Shown here: piece after piece, positions 1 through 8,490 of the stretch
How the letters are laid out: each line of letters begins with the position of its first letter
Numbering within the stretch: the first letter of the stretch is position 1
Source of the DNA: Rhizobium sp. RM
GTDB taxonomy: Bacteria; Pseudomonadota; Alphaproteobacteria; Rhizobiales; Rhizobiaceae
Assembly: GCF_013390595.1 (NCBI RefSeq)
Contig: NZ_JACAWV010000023.1
Location: 124,001-188,000, forward strand
DNA: 64,000 bases
Direction: 5' to 3'
The notes under the pieces: model-generated
Database searches by the model: none
The model's input: only the letters and a program-made list of their open reading frames with translations
Told to the model about the DNA's origin: nothing
Made by a program: the position numbers and the translations under genes

Positions 1-686
1 ATCATCAGCACCGGCATGGTGCGGATAGCTGGAGCACCAATCAGCCAGGCGCCTTCGGTTTCATAAAACGTCCCGACAAAGCTGAGGAGAATAGCGGCAG
101 CAATGGTAGGACCTGCCTGCGGAAGGGTAATCGACCAGAAGACCCGCAACGGGCTGGCGCCAACATCACGCGCAGCCTCTTCCATACGCCGATCAACCGC
201 CTGAAACGCCGCAACCGGTATCCAGATCATGAACATCAGCGTACCGACGAGCTGGATGAGGACCACGCCCCAAAACGTTCCGATCAAATTGAGCTGTAGA
301 AAAATGGCCGCAATCGCGACGAGTAGACCGAATTTCGGGAATGCGTGGCCGGCGAGAAACGAGAAGAACAGGATGTCGCGGCCTGGAAACTGCATGCGTG
401 CAAAGGCGTAGGCAGCAGGAAGGCAGATCAACGCAGACAGAAGCGTTACGACTGTGGACAATTGCAGGCTGAGGGTCAGCGCATTCCAGACATCGGGGCG
501 CCCGAGAGTTTGTCCCCAGAAGCGGAAACCGAATTGCTGCGGAACGATGTTGGGATACCGCCAGACCTCGGTGAAGGCCCAGGTACCAACAACAAGAAGA
601 GGCCCAACGATGACCAGGGTCAAAAGGGTCGCAAATAGAAACCCGGACCAGTCAACATGGCGGCGCGTGGGAGCTAAAGTCGACAT
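1..686 (-). CDS. ABC transporter inner-membrane permease (partial, C-terminus beyond window)
   Basis: About 228 residues are readable from the start; the 3' end lies off the left edge. The protein opens with a short charged tail and a long hydrophobic segment at about residues 15-38, then further membrane segments. The permease EAA loop is visible at about residues 165-190 (EEAARDVGASPLRVFW, then LP), which contacts the ATPase in binding-protein-dependent importers. It starts one base after the stop of the upstream permease gene, so the two are cotranslated and probably form a heterodimer. The family resembles the spermidine/putrescine, ferric iron and phosphonate class of importers; the substrate cannot be read from the sequence. 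The ATPase gene is probably just outside the window. Confidence 0.88.
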   Translation of the reverse strand, partial: MSTLAPTRRHVDWSGFLFATLLTLVIVGPLLVVGTWAFTEVWRYPNIVPQQFGFRFWGQTLGRPDVWNALTLSLQLSTVVTLLSALICLPAAYAFARMQFPGRDILFFSFLAGHAFPKFGLLVAIAAIFLQLNLIGTFWGVVLIQLVGTLMFMIWIPVAAFQAVDRRMEEAARDVGASPLRVFWSITLPQAGPTIAAAILLSFVGTFYETEGAWLIGAPAIRTMPVLM

Positions 687-687
687 C

Positions 688-1572
688 TCATTTCCCCCGA
701 TTACGCGCCACGGAGCGTACATAAAAAAGGCCGAACAGGATGCAGAAACCAAAGGCAACAACAGCCTGGGTCATGGCACCTATCGGATCCTGAACATCGC
801 GGAGCGTGCGTTGCATGAAAGGTCCAATCATCTCGGGCGACGCGGGGCCAAGCAGATAGGGCAGCGTGAATGAGGAAAAGATCCCCAGCACCGAAAAGGA
901 AAGAGCGACGAGAATGGAGTTGGAAATTTTCGGCAAGATGATGTGCCAAAAGACGCGCAATGCGTTTGCACCAACATCGCGTGCGGCTTCGATCGACTGA
1001 TTTGCGACGCTACCCAGACCGGAAAGCAGGATCAGGACAGTCAGTGGAATATTGTCCCAGACAAGACCGATCACCGGCCCCCATGGTGTGAGATAGGGCG
1101 TTCGGATCTTGGGTAGTCCAACGGCATTCAAGAGGATGTCGAGCATTCCGTTCGGCCCAAGGACACGGATGAATGCAAACGCCAGAATGATCGATGGAAC
1201 GAACATAGGCAGAATGGCGAGCGCCTGAACGTAGGCGGGCAAGCGACCGTGCGAAAAGCGCAGATAAAGCGCAATCGGAAGGCAGATCACCAGCAACAGC
1301 AGCGCACAGACGAGCGTGGTCCAGAGCGTTACGACGAGATTGTCGAGGCTGTAGCGGTCCGAAAAGAAGAATGCATAGCTTGAAAGGTCAAAGCCTACTC
1401 GCCCATCCGCGTTTGTGCGCCAGACTGTGCGACTGATGGCATTGATCGCTGGCCAGATAACAAGCCAGATCACCAGAAAGACGGGTATGGCGACGAGCAG
1501 GAGACCAATTGGCCTCCTGCTTGCTGCCGTTTGTTCAAGCGGTGTGTCCGCTTCGTCGAGAGCCTGTGTCAC
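688..1572 (-). CDS. ABC transporter inner-membrane permease
   Basis: 294 residues, a full-length permease with about six membrane segments. An EAA loop (IEAARDVGANALRVFWHIIL) sits about two thirds along. The start is GTG, overlapping the TGA stop of the binding-protein gene by four bases (GTGA), which indicates translational coupling. It forms one operon with the binding protein at 1569-2720 and the second permease at 1-686. By family this is a 2-aminoethylphosphonate, ferric iron or polyamine-like importer, but the LacI-type regulator next to it would also fit a sugar or sugar-phosphate derivative. Substrate unknown. Confidence 0.92.
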   Translation of the reverse strand: MTQALDEADTPLEQTAASRRPIGLLLVAIPVFLVIWLVIWPAINAISRTVWRTNADGRVGFDLSSYAFFFSDRYSLDNLVVTLWTTLVCALLLLVICLPIALYLRFSHGRLPAYVQALAILPMFVPSIILAFAFIRVLGPNGMLDILLNAVGLPKIRTPYLTPWGPVIGLVWDNIPLTVLILLSGLGSVANQSIEAARDVGANALRVFWHIILPKISNSILVALSFSVLGIFSSFTLPYLLGPASPEMIGPFMQRTLRDVQDPIGAMTQAVVAFGFCILFGLFYVRSVARNRGK

Positions 1573-2720
1573 GACTTGCGATCAATGCTCGGAGCAACGT
1601 TGCGATACCAGCCGTCATTGATGGCAGCTTCCCACTTGCCGCCCGGGAATGTCGGGATGCTTTGTGGAATGATGTCGGCGAATTTTTCGCGCAGATCAGC
1701 CGAGACGTGATCCCAGGAAACGCCAGGAAAACCGCCAAGTTCGGTGAGGATGGCGCTCTGCATCTCTTCCGACAACATGAAGTCGGCAAGCTTGAGCGAT
1801 GCTTCGTGGTTTTTGCCGTTTGCGATCACGACAGAGCGGGTAAAGCCGCCGCACAGTGCCAGATCCTGCAACTGAACGAGGCCAGTTTCCTTTGGTAGAA
1901 CACCCTGGTCAATCGCTTGCAGCACCTGGTCAGACCAGACCGGGATCATGGTCACAACGCCCTGAGAAAGCAGTTGCAGGGATTGCGTGTTGCCGGAAGA
2001 ATAGGCTCCCTTGTCGTAGAGCGACGGAGCGATATCAGCAAGAAGCTTCCATGCCTTGCCCAGAGCTTCATCACCAAATTCCTGAGTGTAGTTGTCGACC
2101 TTGAAGTGCTTGGGGTCGAGACCATTGGCCTGGTGAATAGCGCGGCGAACGAAGTTGCCGCCCGAGCCGCCCTTGTCGGGACGATTATAGATGAACTGAC
2201 CCGGATTTGCCTTGATCCAGGTTACCAGTTGATCCCAGGTTTTGGGTGCGTCCGCGGGTTTAAGTTTCGTCCTGTCATAGGCAAGCAGAACCTGCGAACC
2301 GCGATACGGTAGGCTGTATTCGCTCTCGATTGCCAGCGGATTGACCTTCGCGTAATTTTTAAGGCCAGCTTGCTTGAGGTTGGTGTAGACCCCGGCCTTG
2401 ATTGCGCCAGCCGGAAGAAGGGCATCGGCGGATTCGAAATAATCTGCCTGCGGATCTGCATTGGTCTGCTTCGCAGCAATGGCGCGCTCACCAATTGCAA
2501 TAACACCGGCACCATCACCGGCATCCACCAGATTGAGCTTGATGCCCGGGTTGGCGGCCTCGAAGGCAGGCTTCACCGTATTGGTCCAGAAATCCAGAAT
2601 ATTGGTGTCCGAACTGGTGTACCAGTCGATCGTACCCTCAGCAGCAAAACCCATCCGTGGCGCAAAAGCGAGGCCCGCAGTTGCGGCAGCTGCGGACATC
2701 ATAAAAGTACGGCGTTTCAT
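1569..2720 (-). CDS. ABC transporter periplasmic substrate-binding protein (extracellular solute-binding family 1)
   Basis: 383 residues. The N-terminus carries a twin-arginine-like export signal (KRRTFMM followed by an Ala-rich hydrophobic stretch ending GFAA at about residue 27), so the protein probably folds before export by Tat. The mature start (EGTIDWYTSSD) and the stretch around residues 40-60 have the look of family 1 solute-binding proteins such as ferric-iron and phosphonate binders. GGAGA lies about five bases upstream of the ATG. It is the first gene of the importer operon and lies directly downstream of the LacI-family regulator, with 217 bases between them that hold a repeated candidate operator. 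The ligand is unknown. Confidence 0.9.
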   Translation of the reverse strand: MKRRTFMMSAAAATAGLAFAPRMGFAAEGTIDWYTSSDTNILDFWTNTVKPAFEAANPGIKLNLVDAGDGAGVIAIGERAIAAKQTNADPQADYFESADALLPAGAIKAGVYTNLKQAGLKNYAKVNPLAIESEYSLPYRGSQVLLAYDRTKLKPADAPKTWDQLVTWIKANPGQFIYNRPDKGGSGGNFVRRAIHQANGLDPKHFKVDNYTQEFGDEALGKAWKLLADIAPSLYDKGAYSSGNTQSLQLLSQGVVTMIPVWSDQVLQAIDQGVLPKETGLVQLQDLALCGGFTRSVVIANGKNHEASLKLADFMLSEEMQSAILTELGGFPGVSWDHVSADLREKFADIIPQSIPTFPGGKWEAAINDGWYRNVAPSIDRKS

Positions 2721-2808
2721 TGTTGTCTCCGATTCAGTCGGCGCGTTGACGTTTCAAGCGCGGACCCGATTAGCTGGAGATCAAAGTCGGCGCTGGCCGC
2801 TGGTGCTA

Positions 2809-2899
2809 CACACGTGTGCATGCTTCCCTCGTGCCTAAAGCGCTTCTAAAGCTGCTACGTAACGCTTTAATGACAGCCATCGAATTGATCACGTGTGCA
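2809..2899. promoter_or_regulatory. Candidate operator pair: repeated CACGTGTGCA
   Basis: The ten-base word CACGTGTGCA occurs twice in the gap between the LacI-family gene and the binding-protein gene, at 2811-2820 and 2890-2899, exactly 79 bases apart. The first copy is inside a perfect ten-base palindrome, CACACGTGTG (2809-2818). LacI-family regulators bind palindromes with a central CG, and paired sites permit looping, so these are plausible operators for the neighbouring regulator. The sites are seen; the regulator assignment is inference. Confidence 0.4.
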
Positions 2900-2937
2900 A
2901 CATCGGTGGACAGGATCCAGAAATCGGCAGGATCGAT

Positions 2938-3951
2938 CTATCGTGTGGATGGTCTTACCGAATTTCGCCATACCGGCATGGGTTCGAACACACGGCGTTC
3001 GTCGCTCGCAAGTGCCGATTGGGCAATCAGTGCAACGACGTGCTCGGCCATTTCCGTCAACGGCTGGGAAAAGGTCGTCAACCGATAAGCCCGCCAATCG
3101 GATTGAGCGATGTCATCAAATCCGACGACGCAAAGATCGCTGGGAATATCGAGGCCGAATTCATCCCTCGCGCCATCCATGAACCCCAACGCCAACAGAT
3201 CGGTTACGCAGAACACACCGTCTGGCGCTTCGGACCGACCGAAGACGCGGCGCGCCGCCTCCAGACCGGAAGCGTAGCTCGTCGGTCCGGCTGCTATGAC
3301 CGAAACCGGAATACCTGCTGCCTCCGCTGCTTCGGTAAAGACATGTTCGCGCTCCAACAGGCTCGCGGTACGGGCCGTTGATGTCACGACACCGAGGCGC
3401 CTGCACCCTGCTCGTTTCAACAGGAAAAATGCTTCTCGCCCAGCGAAGCCATTGTCCACACCGAGATTGTGTCCGCCAGACAATGGGTCGTCACGATTGA
3501 TCAGGACGACTTGTTGTCCGTTTGCCAGGCATGTCTCGATCAATGACGCGGAAGGCGTACCGGAGAGAACCACGGTTGCGTCGGCGCGATAGTTCAAAGT
3601 CATCCCCAAGGCCGCCGACACGCTATCGGTATCCGTCTCGGTGTTGATGACCATCGTAATCTTTCCAGCGGCCTGGAGCTTACGCGTGAGTTCATCGATG
3701 AGCTTTGCGCGGATCGGCGTCGCGATATCCGCGACCACCAAGCAGACGATATTGCTGCGCTCGCGCAAACCACGTGCGAGATGATTGACGTGGTAGCCGA
3801 GAGCCCGTGCTGCTTCGAGAACCTTACGGCGCGTCTCCTCCGATACGCTCGCCCCATCGGTAAATGTCCGGGAAACTGCGGAGCGAGAAACGCCAGCCCG
3901 CTCCGCGACCATGCGGGCGCTGATGAAAAGACGACGTTCCTGTTCACGCAT
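2938..3951 (-). CDS. LacI-family transcriptional regulator
   Basis: 337 residues from the ATG at 3951, chosen because AGGTG lies nine bases upstream; a GTG at 3963 in the same frame is possible. Residues about 8-60 form the LacI DNA-binding headpiece (helix-turn-helix with VAERAGVSRSAVSRTF, then the hinge-like ALGYHVNHLARGLR). The rest is a periplasmic-binding-protein-like effector domain with typical elements (VVGFDDIAQSDW near residue 275). It is transcribed in the same direction as the importer just downstream and probably controls it, most likely as a repressor relieved by the imported compound or a metabolite. Confidence 0.93.
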   Translation of the reverse strand: MREQERRLFISARMVAERAGVSRSAVSRTFTDGASVSEETRRKVLEAARALGYHVNHLARGLRERSNIVCLVVADIATPIRAKLIDELTRKLQAAGKITMVINTETDTDSVSAALGMTLNYRADATVVLSGTPSASLIETCLANGQQVVLINRDDPLSGGHNLGVDNGFAGREAFFLLKRAGCRRLGVVTSTARTASLLEREHVFTEAAEAAGIPVSVIAAGPTSYASGLEAARRVFGRSEAPDGVFCVTDLLALGFMDGARDEFGLDIPSDLCVVGFDDIAQSDWRAYRLTTFSQPLTEMAEHVVALIAQSALASDERRVFEPMPVWRNSVRPSTR

Positions 3952-4070
3952 GGGAAGTATCACCTGGTTAGCAGTCGTTCACGATAGTGGCGAAGACGCG
4001 GGCTTGGTCAAGGGAGGAAAAGCGGCGTTACAACGGGACCCTTGTTTAGCAAACACGGCCATCGTCCGCC

Positions 4071-4541
4071 TCAAGCGGAAGGCTGGCATTTTGCATCTGG
4101 CGCGTGGCGGACCTCTGTATCGTCCCATGCAAGAGAGCGACCATCGGCAGAGCGCACCTCCAGACGCGCAATCTTTTCACCGTCTTGCCTGTCCACCAGA
4201 TGCGAGCGTTCTTCGTTAGCCGCGAAAAGATGCCCCTCTCCCCACTGACGTAGAGCAACAATCACCGGGAACAACTCCTGCCCTTTTGTTGTAAGAACAT
4301 ACTCGCGGTATGCGGTGCCATCCGAGGCGGGTGCTGTCACGAAAATTCCGCGTTTCACCAGATCCCGCAATCGGCTCGCAAGGACACCCTTGCCGATACC
4401 CAATCCTGTCTGGAACTCGCCGAAGCGGCATGCGCCATCAAACGCGTCGCGGATGATCAGCAGCGACCACCAGTCGCCAATCACATCCAGCGCCCTCGCC
4501 ACTGGGCAGCCGGCATTCCAAAGGCTGACGCGTTTCACCAT
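4071..4541 (-). CDS. HxlR-family (MarR/winged-helix) transcriptional regulator
   Basis: 156 residues from the ATG at 4541, preceded by GGAG at ten bases. The HxlR hallmark is present near the N-terminus: a conserved Cys-Pro (AGCPVARALDVIGDWWSLLIIRD region) followed by the winged helix (RFGEFQTGLGIGKGVLASRLRDLVKRGIF). In this family the cysteine can sense oxidants or electrophiles. There is an extra C-terminal segment of about 50 residues after the winged helix, longer than minimal HxlR proteins. It is divergent from the MFS carrier at 4648-5865 with about 100 bases between the starts, which suggests it controls that carrier. Confidence 0.9.
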   Translation of the reverse strand: MVKRVSLWNAGCPVARALDVIGDWWSLLIIRDAFDGACRFGEFQTGLGIGKGVLASRLRDLVKRGIFVTAPASDGTAYREYVLTTKGQELFPVIVALRQWGEGHLFAANEERSHLVDRQDGEKIARLEVRSADGRSLAWDDTEVRHAPDAKCQPSA

Positions 4542-4569
4542 CTGCGCGGGTCTCCATTTATCCAAACCG

Positions 4570-4584
4570 GTTCTAACTTGGAAC
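4570..4584. promoter_or_regulatory. Candidate operator in the HxlR/MFS divergent promoter
   Basis: An imperfect inverted repeat, GTTC-N7-GAAC (4570-4584), lies between the divergent HxlR regulator and MFS carrier genes. HxlR proteins bind short inverted repeats in such positions. The repeat is short and could be chance. Confidence 0.25.
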
Positions 4585-4647
4585 TAGATTTGCCACAACC
4601 CAGATGGTCTTGATGAAACGGCAAATGACGACATCAAGGATTGAGAC

Positions 4648-5865
4648 ATGGACATTGGTTCCAGCCGCGCTTCTCAGGAAACTGAACTGACTGGCCTTTC
4701 GACAAAACAGACAATCATGCTTGCGACTGCAGCAGGCCTGAGTGTTGCCAATATCTATTACGCCCAGCCTTTGCTAGACCTCATGGCCAAGGACCTTGAG
4801 ATATCGCAGGCCTCGGTCGGCATTATCGTGACACTCACTCAGGTAGGCTATGCACTCGGTCTGATCTTCATAGTACCACTAGGAGACCTGATCGATCGCC
4901 ACCGCCTGATCGTCACTCAGGGTCTTCTAGCTGCGATCGCACTCGCTACCGTCGCTACAGCAAAAGCACCGATCATCCTTCTCGTCAGCATGATCGCGGT
5001 CGGCCTGCTTGCCGTCCTCGTACAGATCCTTGTGGCCTACGCCGCGTCCTTGGCAGCGGCGGCTCAACGCGGCAGGGTCGTTGGCACAGTCACAGGCGGC
5101 GTCGTCACAGGCATCCTTGCAGCCCGTTTCGTAGCCGGAGTGGTCGCCGATCTCGGTGGTTGGCGCGCCGTATATCTGACATCTGCCCTGCTGATGGTGT
5201 TGATGGTTATTGCCCTGACGTCGAGCCTGCCGCAGCAGTCAGCAAGGCGAAAACCCGAGCTTTATTTCGATGCACTTATTTCGGTTCCGCGGATGTTCTG
5301 GAGTGAGCCCGGCCTTTTGTTACGCGGATTGCTGGCTCTCTTGATCTTCGCTTCCTTCAGCACATTCTGGACTGCACTTGTGCTTCCCTTGAGCGCACCA
5401 CCATTGTCCTACTCCCACAGCAAGATCGGGCTATTCGGCTTGGTTGGTGTCGCTGGCGCCTTTGCCGCAACCTATTCAGGAAGGCTCTCAGACCGTGGCT
5501 TTGGAACATGGGTCACTGGGATCTCGCTGGCCCTATTACTGGCATCGTGGGGACTGATTGCCTTTCTTCCCTTTTCTCTGGCCTTGTTGTTAGCTGGTGT
5601 CCTTGTTCTGGATCTCGCGATCCAGGCCATCCACGTCACGAACCTCAGCATCATTGCCACTGAGCACCCTGAGATGAGCAGCCGGCTGATCGGCGGTTAT
5701 ATGGTTTTCTACTCCATTGGCAGCGCTACAGGTGCCATCGGCGCGACATATGCATATTCCTTGTCTGGCTGGGTGGGCGTTTGCATTCTTGGAGCAACAT
5801 TCAGTGCATCAGCGCTAGTCTTATGGCTGGCCCATTTGATGCGGTTCACAACAAACAACCTATGA
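4648..5865 (+). CDS. Major facilitator superfamily transporter (drug/metabolite exporter type)
   Basis: 405 residues with about 12 hydrophobic segments. A motif A-like sequence occurs in the loop after the second segment (PLGDLIDRHR, around residue 95), typical of MFS carriers. The look is that of the YnfM/AraJ-like arabinose or drug efflux subgroup. The ATG is preceded by AAGGA at seven bases. Its divergent HxlR neighbour suggests induction by a toxic small molecule; the substrate is unknown. Confidence 0.9.
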   Translation: MDIGSSRASQETELTGLSTKQTIMLATAAGLSVANIYYAQPLLDLMAKDLEISQASVGIIVTLTQVGYALGLIFIVPLGDLIDRHRLIVTQGLLAAIALATVATAKAPIILLVSMIAVGLLAVLVQILVAYAASLAAAAQRGRVVGTVTGGVVTGILAARFVAGVVADLGGWRAVYLTSALLMVLMVIALTSSLPQQSARRKPELYFDALISVPRMFWSEPGLLLRGLLALLIFASFSTFWTALVLPLSAPPLSYSHSKIGLFGLVGVAGAFAATYSGRLSDRGFGTWVTGISLALLLASWGLIAFLPFSLALLLAGVLVLDLAIQAIHVTNLSIIATEHPEMSSRLIGGYMVFYSIGSATGAIGATYAYSLSGWVGVCILGATFSASALVLWLAHLMRFTTNNL

Positions 5866-6001
5866 AAATGCACCAAATGAAAGGAGGTTACTTCAAGACG
5901 CTGGGCAGCGCTTGCAACAGAACTCGACATTTAGAAAAATGAAATGCAGCTGTGCTAAAGTGGAAGAATCAGACGGCTGATCAAGAGGCTCAACCTGCCA
6001 C

Positions 6002-6964
6002 ATGTGCTTTGGCATGCATCGGGTTTCTTGGATCAGGGCCGGATCGTCAGGTAAAGCAGGTAGTGATTCTTTGTTTACGCAGCAACAGTTGACGTCAATT
6101 CTGTCATCCTTGCCAGACCCTGCTTTCATCCTTACGCGCAGCGGCCGTTACGCTGCCGTCTTCGGCGGAAAAGACATACGGCATTATCACGACGGCAGCG
6201 GCCTTGTCGGGCTGAGCATGTTTGACGTGCTCAAAGAGGAAAAGGCACGCTGGTTTGCGGCCGAGATCGAAAAGGCGCTGCAAACGCGCGCGCTCCATAT
6301 CGTTGAATATGAGTTGAGTGGAAGCGACGTAAAGGGTGCGGGCGATGGTCCAAGTCACTCGATCTCCTTTGAGGGGCGAGTTCAGTCGCTCAGCTTCCAG
6401 GTTGAAGGCGAAGATGCTGTCGTCTGGGTCGCAAGCAACATCACGGACAAAAATGAAGTCCAGAGGAAGCTGCGCCAACTCAGTGAAACGGATGCGCTGA
6501 CAGGACTGTATAACCGCCGTAAACTGATCGAAACACTCGACGAACGACTGGATGTTTTTGTCCGAGAGCGAACCCAGACGTCCGTGCTGATTTTCGATCT
6601 CGACAATTTCAAGCGACTGAATGATGAGATGGGCCATCATGCTGGTGATGCAGCATTGGTCGAAATAGCCCGTCTATGCCGAGAGAACCTGCGTCAAAGT
6701 GATGTTGTGGCCCGCTTCGGTGGCGACGAATTTGTTGTCGTGATGCCCGAAACCCGCCGCGACGACGCGGTTGAGATTGCAGAGCATCTCAGAAAACACG
6801 TTCCAATCACCCTCAGACAAACCCTCCGTTATGAATCGACAATCAGCGGCGGCATCAGCGAGTTCGGTTCACCGGACCGTTTTTCAAGTGACATCCTGAG
6901 ACGTGCAGATGAGGGCATGTATCTGGCAAAACGCGCCGGGCGAAACCGGGTGTCGGTTCTCTAA
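6002..6964 (+). CDS. Diguanylate cyclase with N-terminal PAS-like sensor domain
   Basis: 320 residues. Residues about 30-155 look like a PAS domain (SSLPDPAFILTRSGRYAAVF start, VVWVASNITDKNE end), followed by a complete GGDEF domain from about residue 160 (DALTGLYNRRKL). The catalytic signature GGDEF is intact in ARFGGDEFVVV. An RxxD inhibitory site (RQSD) lies exactly five residues before it, so c-di-GMP made by the enzyme should feed back on it. No membrane segment is evident, so it is probably cytosolic. The start is uncertain: a second ATG lies four codons in and no strong ribosome site is seen. It has no close operon partner. Confidence 0.92.
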   Translation: MCFGMHRVSWIRAGSSGKAGSDSLFTQQQLTSILSSLPDPAFILTRSGRYAAVFGGKDIRHYHDGSGLVGLSMFDVLKEEKARWFAAEIEKALQTRALHIVEYELSGSDVKGAGDGPSHSISFEGRVQSLSFQVEGEDAVVWVASNITDKNEVQRKLRQLSETDALTGLYNRRKLIETLDERLDVFVRERTQTSVLIFDLDNFKRLNDEMGHHAGDAALVEIARLCRENLRQSDVVARFGGDEFVVVMPETRRDDAVEIAEHLRKHVPITLRQTLRYESTISGGISEFGSPDRFSSDILRRADEGMYLAKRAGRNRVSVL

Positions 6965-7052
6965 AGCCAATCCGTAGGAAGTCTGGATCGTCCACAGCAG
7001 ATGACCACAGTTCCCGCCGGTACGGACGCGGTAGCTTCCAAGACCAAAATGG

Positions 7053-7078
7053 ACCAGCGCCGACAGATCGACGCTGGT
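7053..7078. terminator. Hairpin between convergent genes (diguanylate cyclase / agaL2)
   Basis: ACCAGCG (7053-7059) pairs with CGCTGGT (7072-7078). On the + strand it is followed by TTCTTGTTCT, a loose U-rich tail. It lies between two convergent genes and could stop transcription from either side, more convincingly on the + strand. Confidence 0.45.
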
Positions 7079-7096
7079 TCTTGTTCTCAGGTGCCG

Positions 7097-8470
7097 TCAG
7101 ACCGCGCGTGCGCGCTTCACTTCAAGCTGCGTCCAATCCGGCAGCCAGTCGCGATGTGCAAGCAGTAGATCGTCAACCATCGACCAGATCTGATCGAGAT
7201 CAAGTTCCGCAGCCGTATGTGGGTCCATCATAGCCGCATGGAAGATGTGCTCACGGTTCTGCGTCATCAGTGCCCGTACAGTAAGCTCCTGAACATTGAT
7301 ATTGGTCCGCATCAGGGCCGTGAGTTGCGGCGGGAGATCGCCGATGAAGGTCGGCTGGATACCGTTGTGGTCAACGAGGCATGGAACTTCTGCAGCGCAA
7401 TCGGCCGGCAGGGAAGTGATGCAGCCGTTGTTGCGTTGATTTCCGTAAATCACCGAAGGCTCGCCCGTCCAGACCGAATTGATGATCGATGACGCATATT
7501 CCTTGGACTGCTTCACCTCGATCTTCTCGGCCGAGCGGTAGGCTTCTGCCTGCCCTTTCCAGCGCTCGATCTGCTCGATGCAACGCTTTGGATATTCATC
7601 GAGCGGGATGCCAAATTTCTCGATCAAGTCCTCACGCCCCTCCTTGATGAAATAGGGCGTGTATTCGGCAAAATGCTCAGAGCTTTCGGTCACGAAGTAA
7701 CCGAGCCTGGTCAGCATTTCGTAACGCACTTTGTTTGGGCAGCGCGGGTTCCAGCCGGGCTTCGGCGCACGCCCTTCGCGATAGCCACGCACGAGGTCAG
7801 GATACAGATTTTTGTAGCTGCCATCAGCCTGACGATGCTCGAACTCAAGGAAAAACGCCATGTGGTTGATGCCGGCCGAGCGGTAGCGGATTTCCTCGTA
7901 CGGGATGTCTAGGTCATGGGCCAATTCCATTGCGGTACCCTGAACCGAGTGGCACAAGCCGACTTGTCGGATTGTGGGATATTTTTCCGCAATCGCCCAG
8001 GTGTTGATAGCCATCGGATTAACATATTGCAGCATGATGGCTTCGGGGCAGACGGCCAGCATATCCTCGCAGATCTTCCAAAGATGCGGCACCGTGCGCA
8101 GGCCACGCATGATGCCCCCAACACCCAGCGTGTCGGCGATTGTCTGGCGCAGACCATATTTGCGCGGCACCTCGAAGTCGGTCACAGTGCAAGGCTCGTA
8201 GCCACCGATTTGGAACGCGACCACGACGAAATCCGCACCGGCTAATGCCTTTTTCTGGTCCGTATAGGTCTCGGCCTTCGCCTTCACGCCGAGCGTCTGG
8301 ATGAGCTTGTTGACGACGATTGCGCTTTCCTCGAGACGCTCCTTGTTGATGTCCATCAGGGCGATGGTAGCACCCGAAAGCGCCGGGCGCTGCAGCACAT
8401 CGCCGACGATGTTTTTCATGAAGACGGTGGAGCCTGCGCCGATAAATGTGATCCTGGGATTTCTTGCCAT
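7097..8470 (-). CDS. agaL2: Glycoside hydrolase family 4 alpha-galactosidase-like enzyme
   Basis: 457 residues from the ATG at 8470, which has GGAGG five bases upstream. GH4 enzymes use NAD+ and Mn2+ and work by oxidation, elimination and reduction. The NAD-binding start ITFIGAGSTVF is at residues 7-17, the metal ligands are visible as Cys173-His174 (GLCHSV) and His203 (GINHM), and the NPMA motif is at 151-154. It is the last gene of the agp operon, 20 bases after agpD. By synteny with the S. meliloti alpha-galactoside locus it should cleave imported melibiose- or raffinose-type sugars in the cytoplasm. The numbering agaL1/agaL2 follows gene order from memory and may be swapped. Confidence 0.87.
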   Translation of the reverse strand: MARNPRITFIGAGSTVFMKNIVGDVLQRPALSGATIALMDINKERLEESAIVVNKLIQTLGVKAKAETYTDQKKALAGADFVVVAFQIGGYEPCTVTDFEVPRKYGLRQTIADTLGVGGIMRGLRTVPHLWKICEDMLAVCPEAIMLQYVNPMAINTWAIAEKYPTIRQVGLCHSVQGTAMELAHDLDIPYEEIRYRSAGINHMAFFLEFEHRQADGSYKNLYPDLVRGYREGRAPKPGWNPRCPNKVRYEMLTRLGYFVTESSEHFAEYTPYFIKEGREDLIEKFGIPLDEYPKRCIEQIERWKGQAEAYRSAEKIEVKQSKEYASSIINSVWTGEPSVIYGNQRNNGCITSLPADCAAEVPCLVDHNGIQPTFIGDLPPQLTALMRTNINVQELTVRALMTQNREHIFHAAMMDPHTAAELDLDQIWSMVDDLLLAHRDWLPDWTQLEVKRARAV

Positions 8471-8490
8471 TTTTTCCTCCGGCAGTGAAT

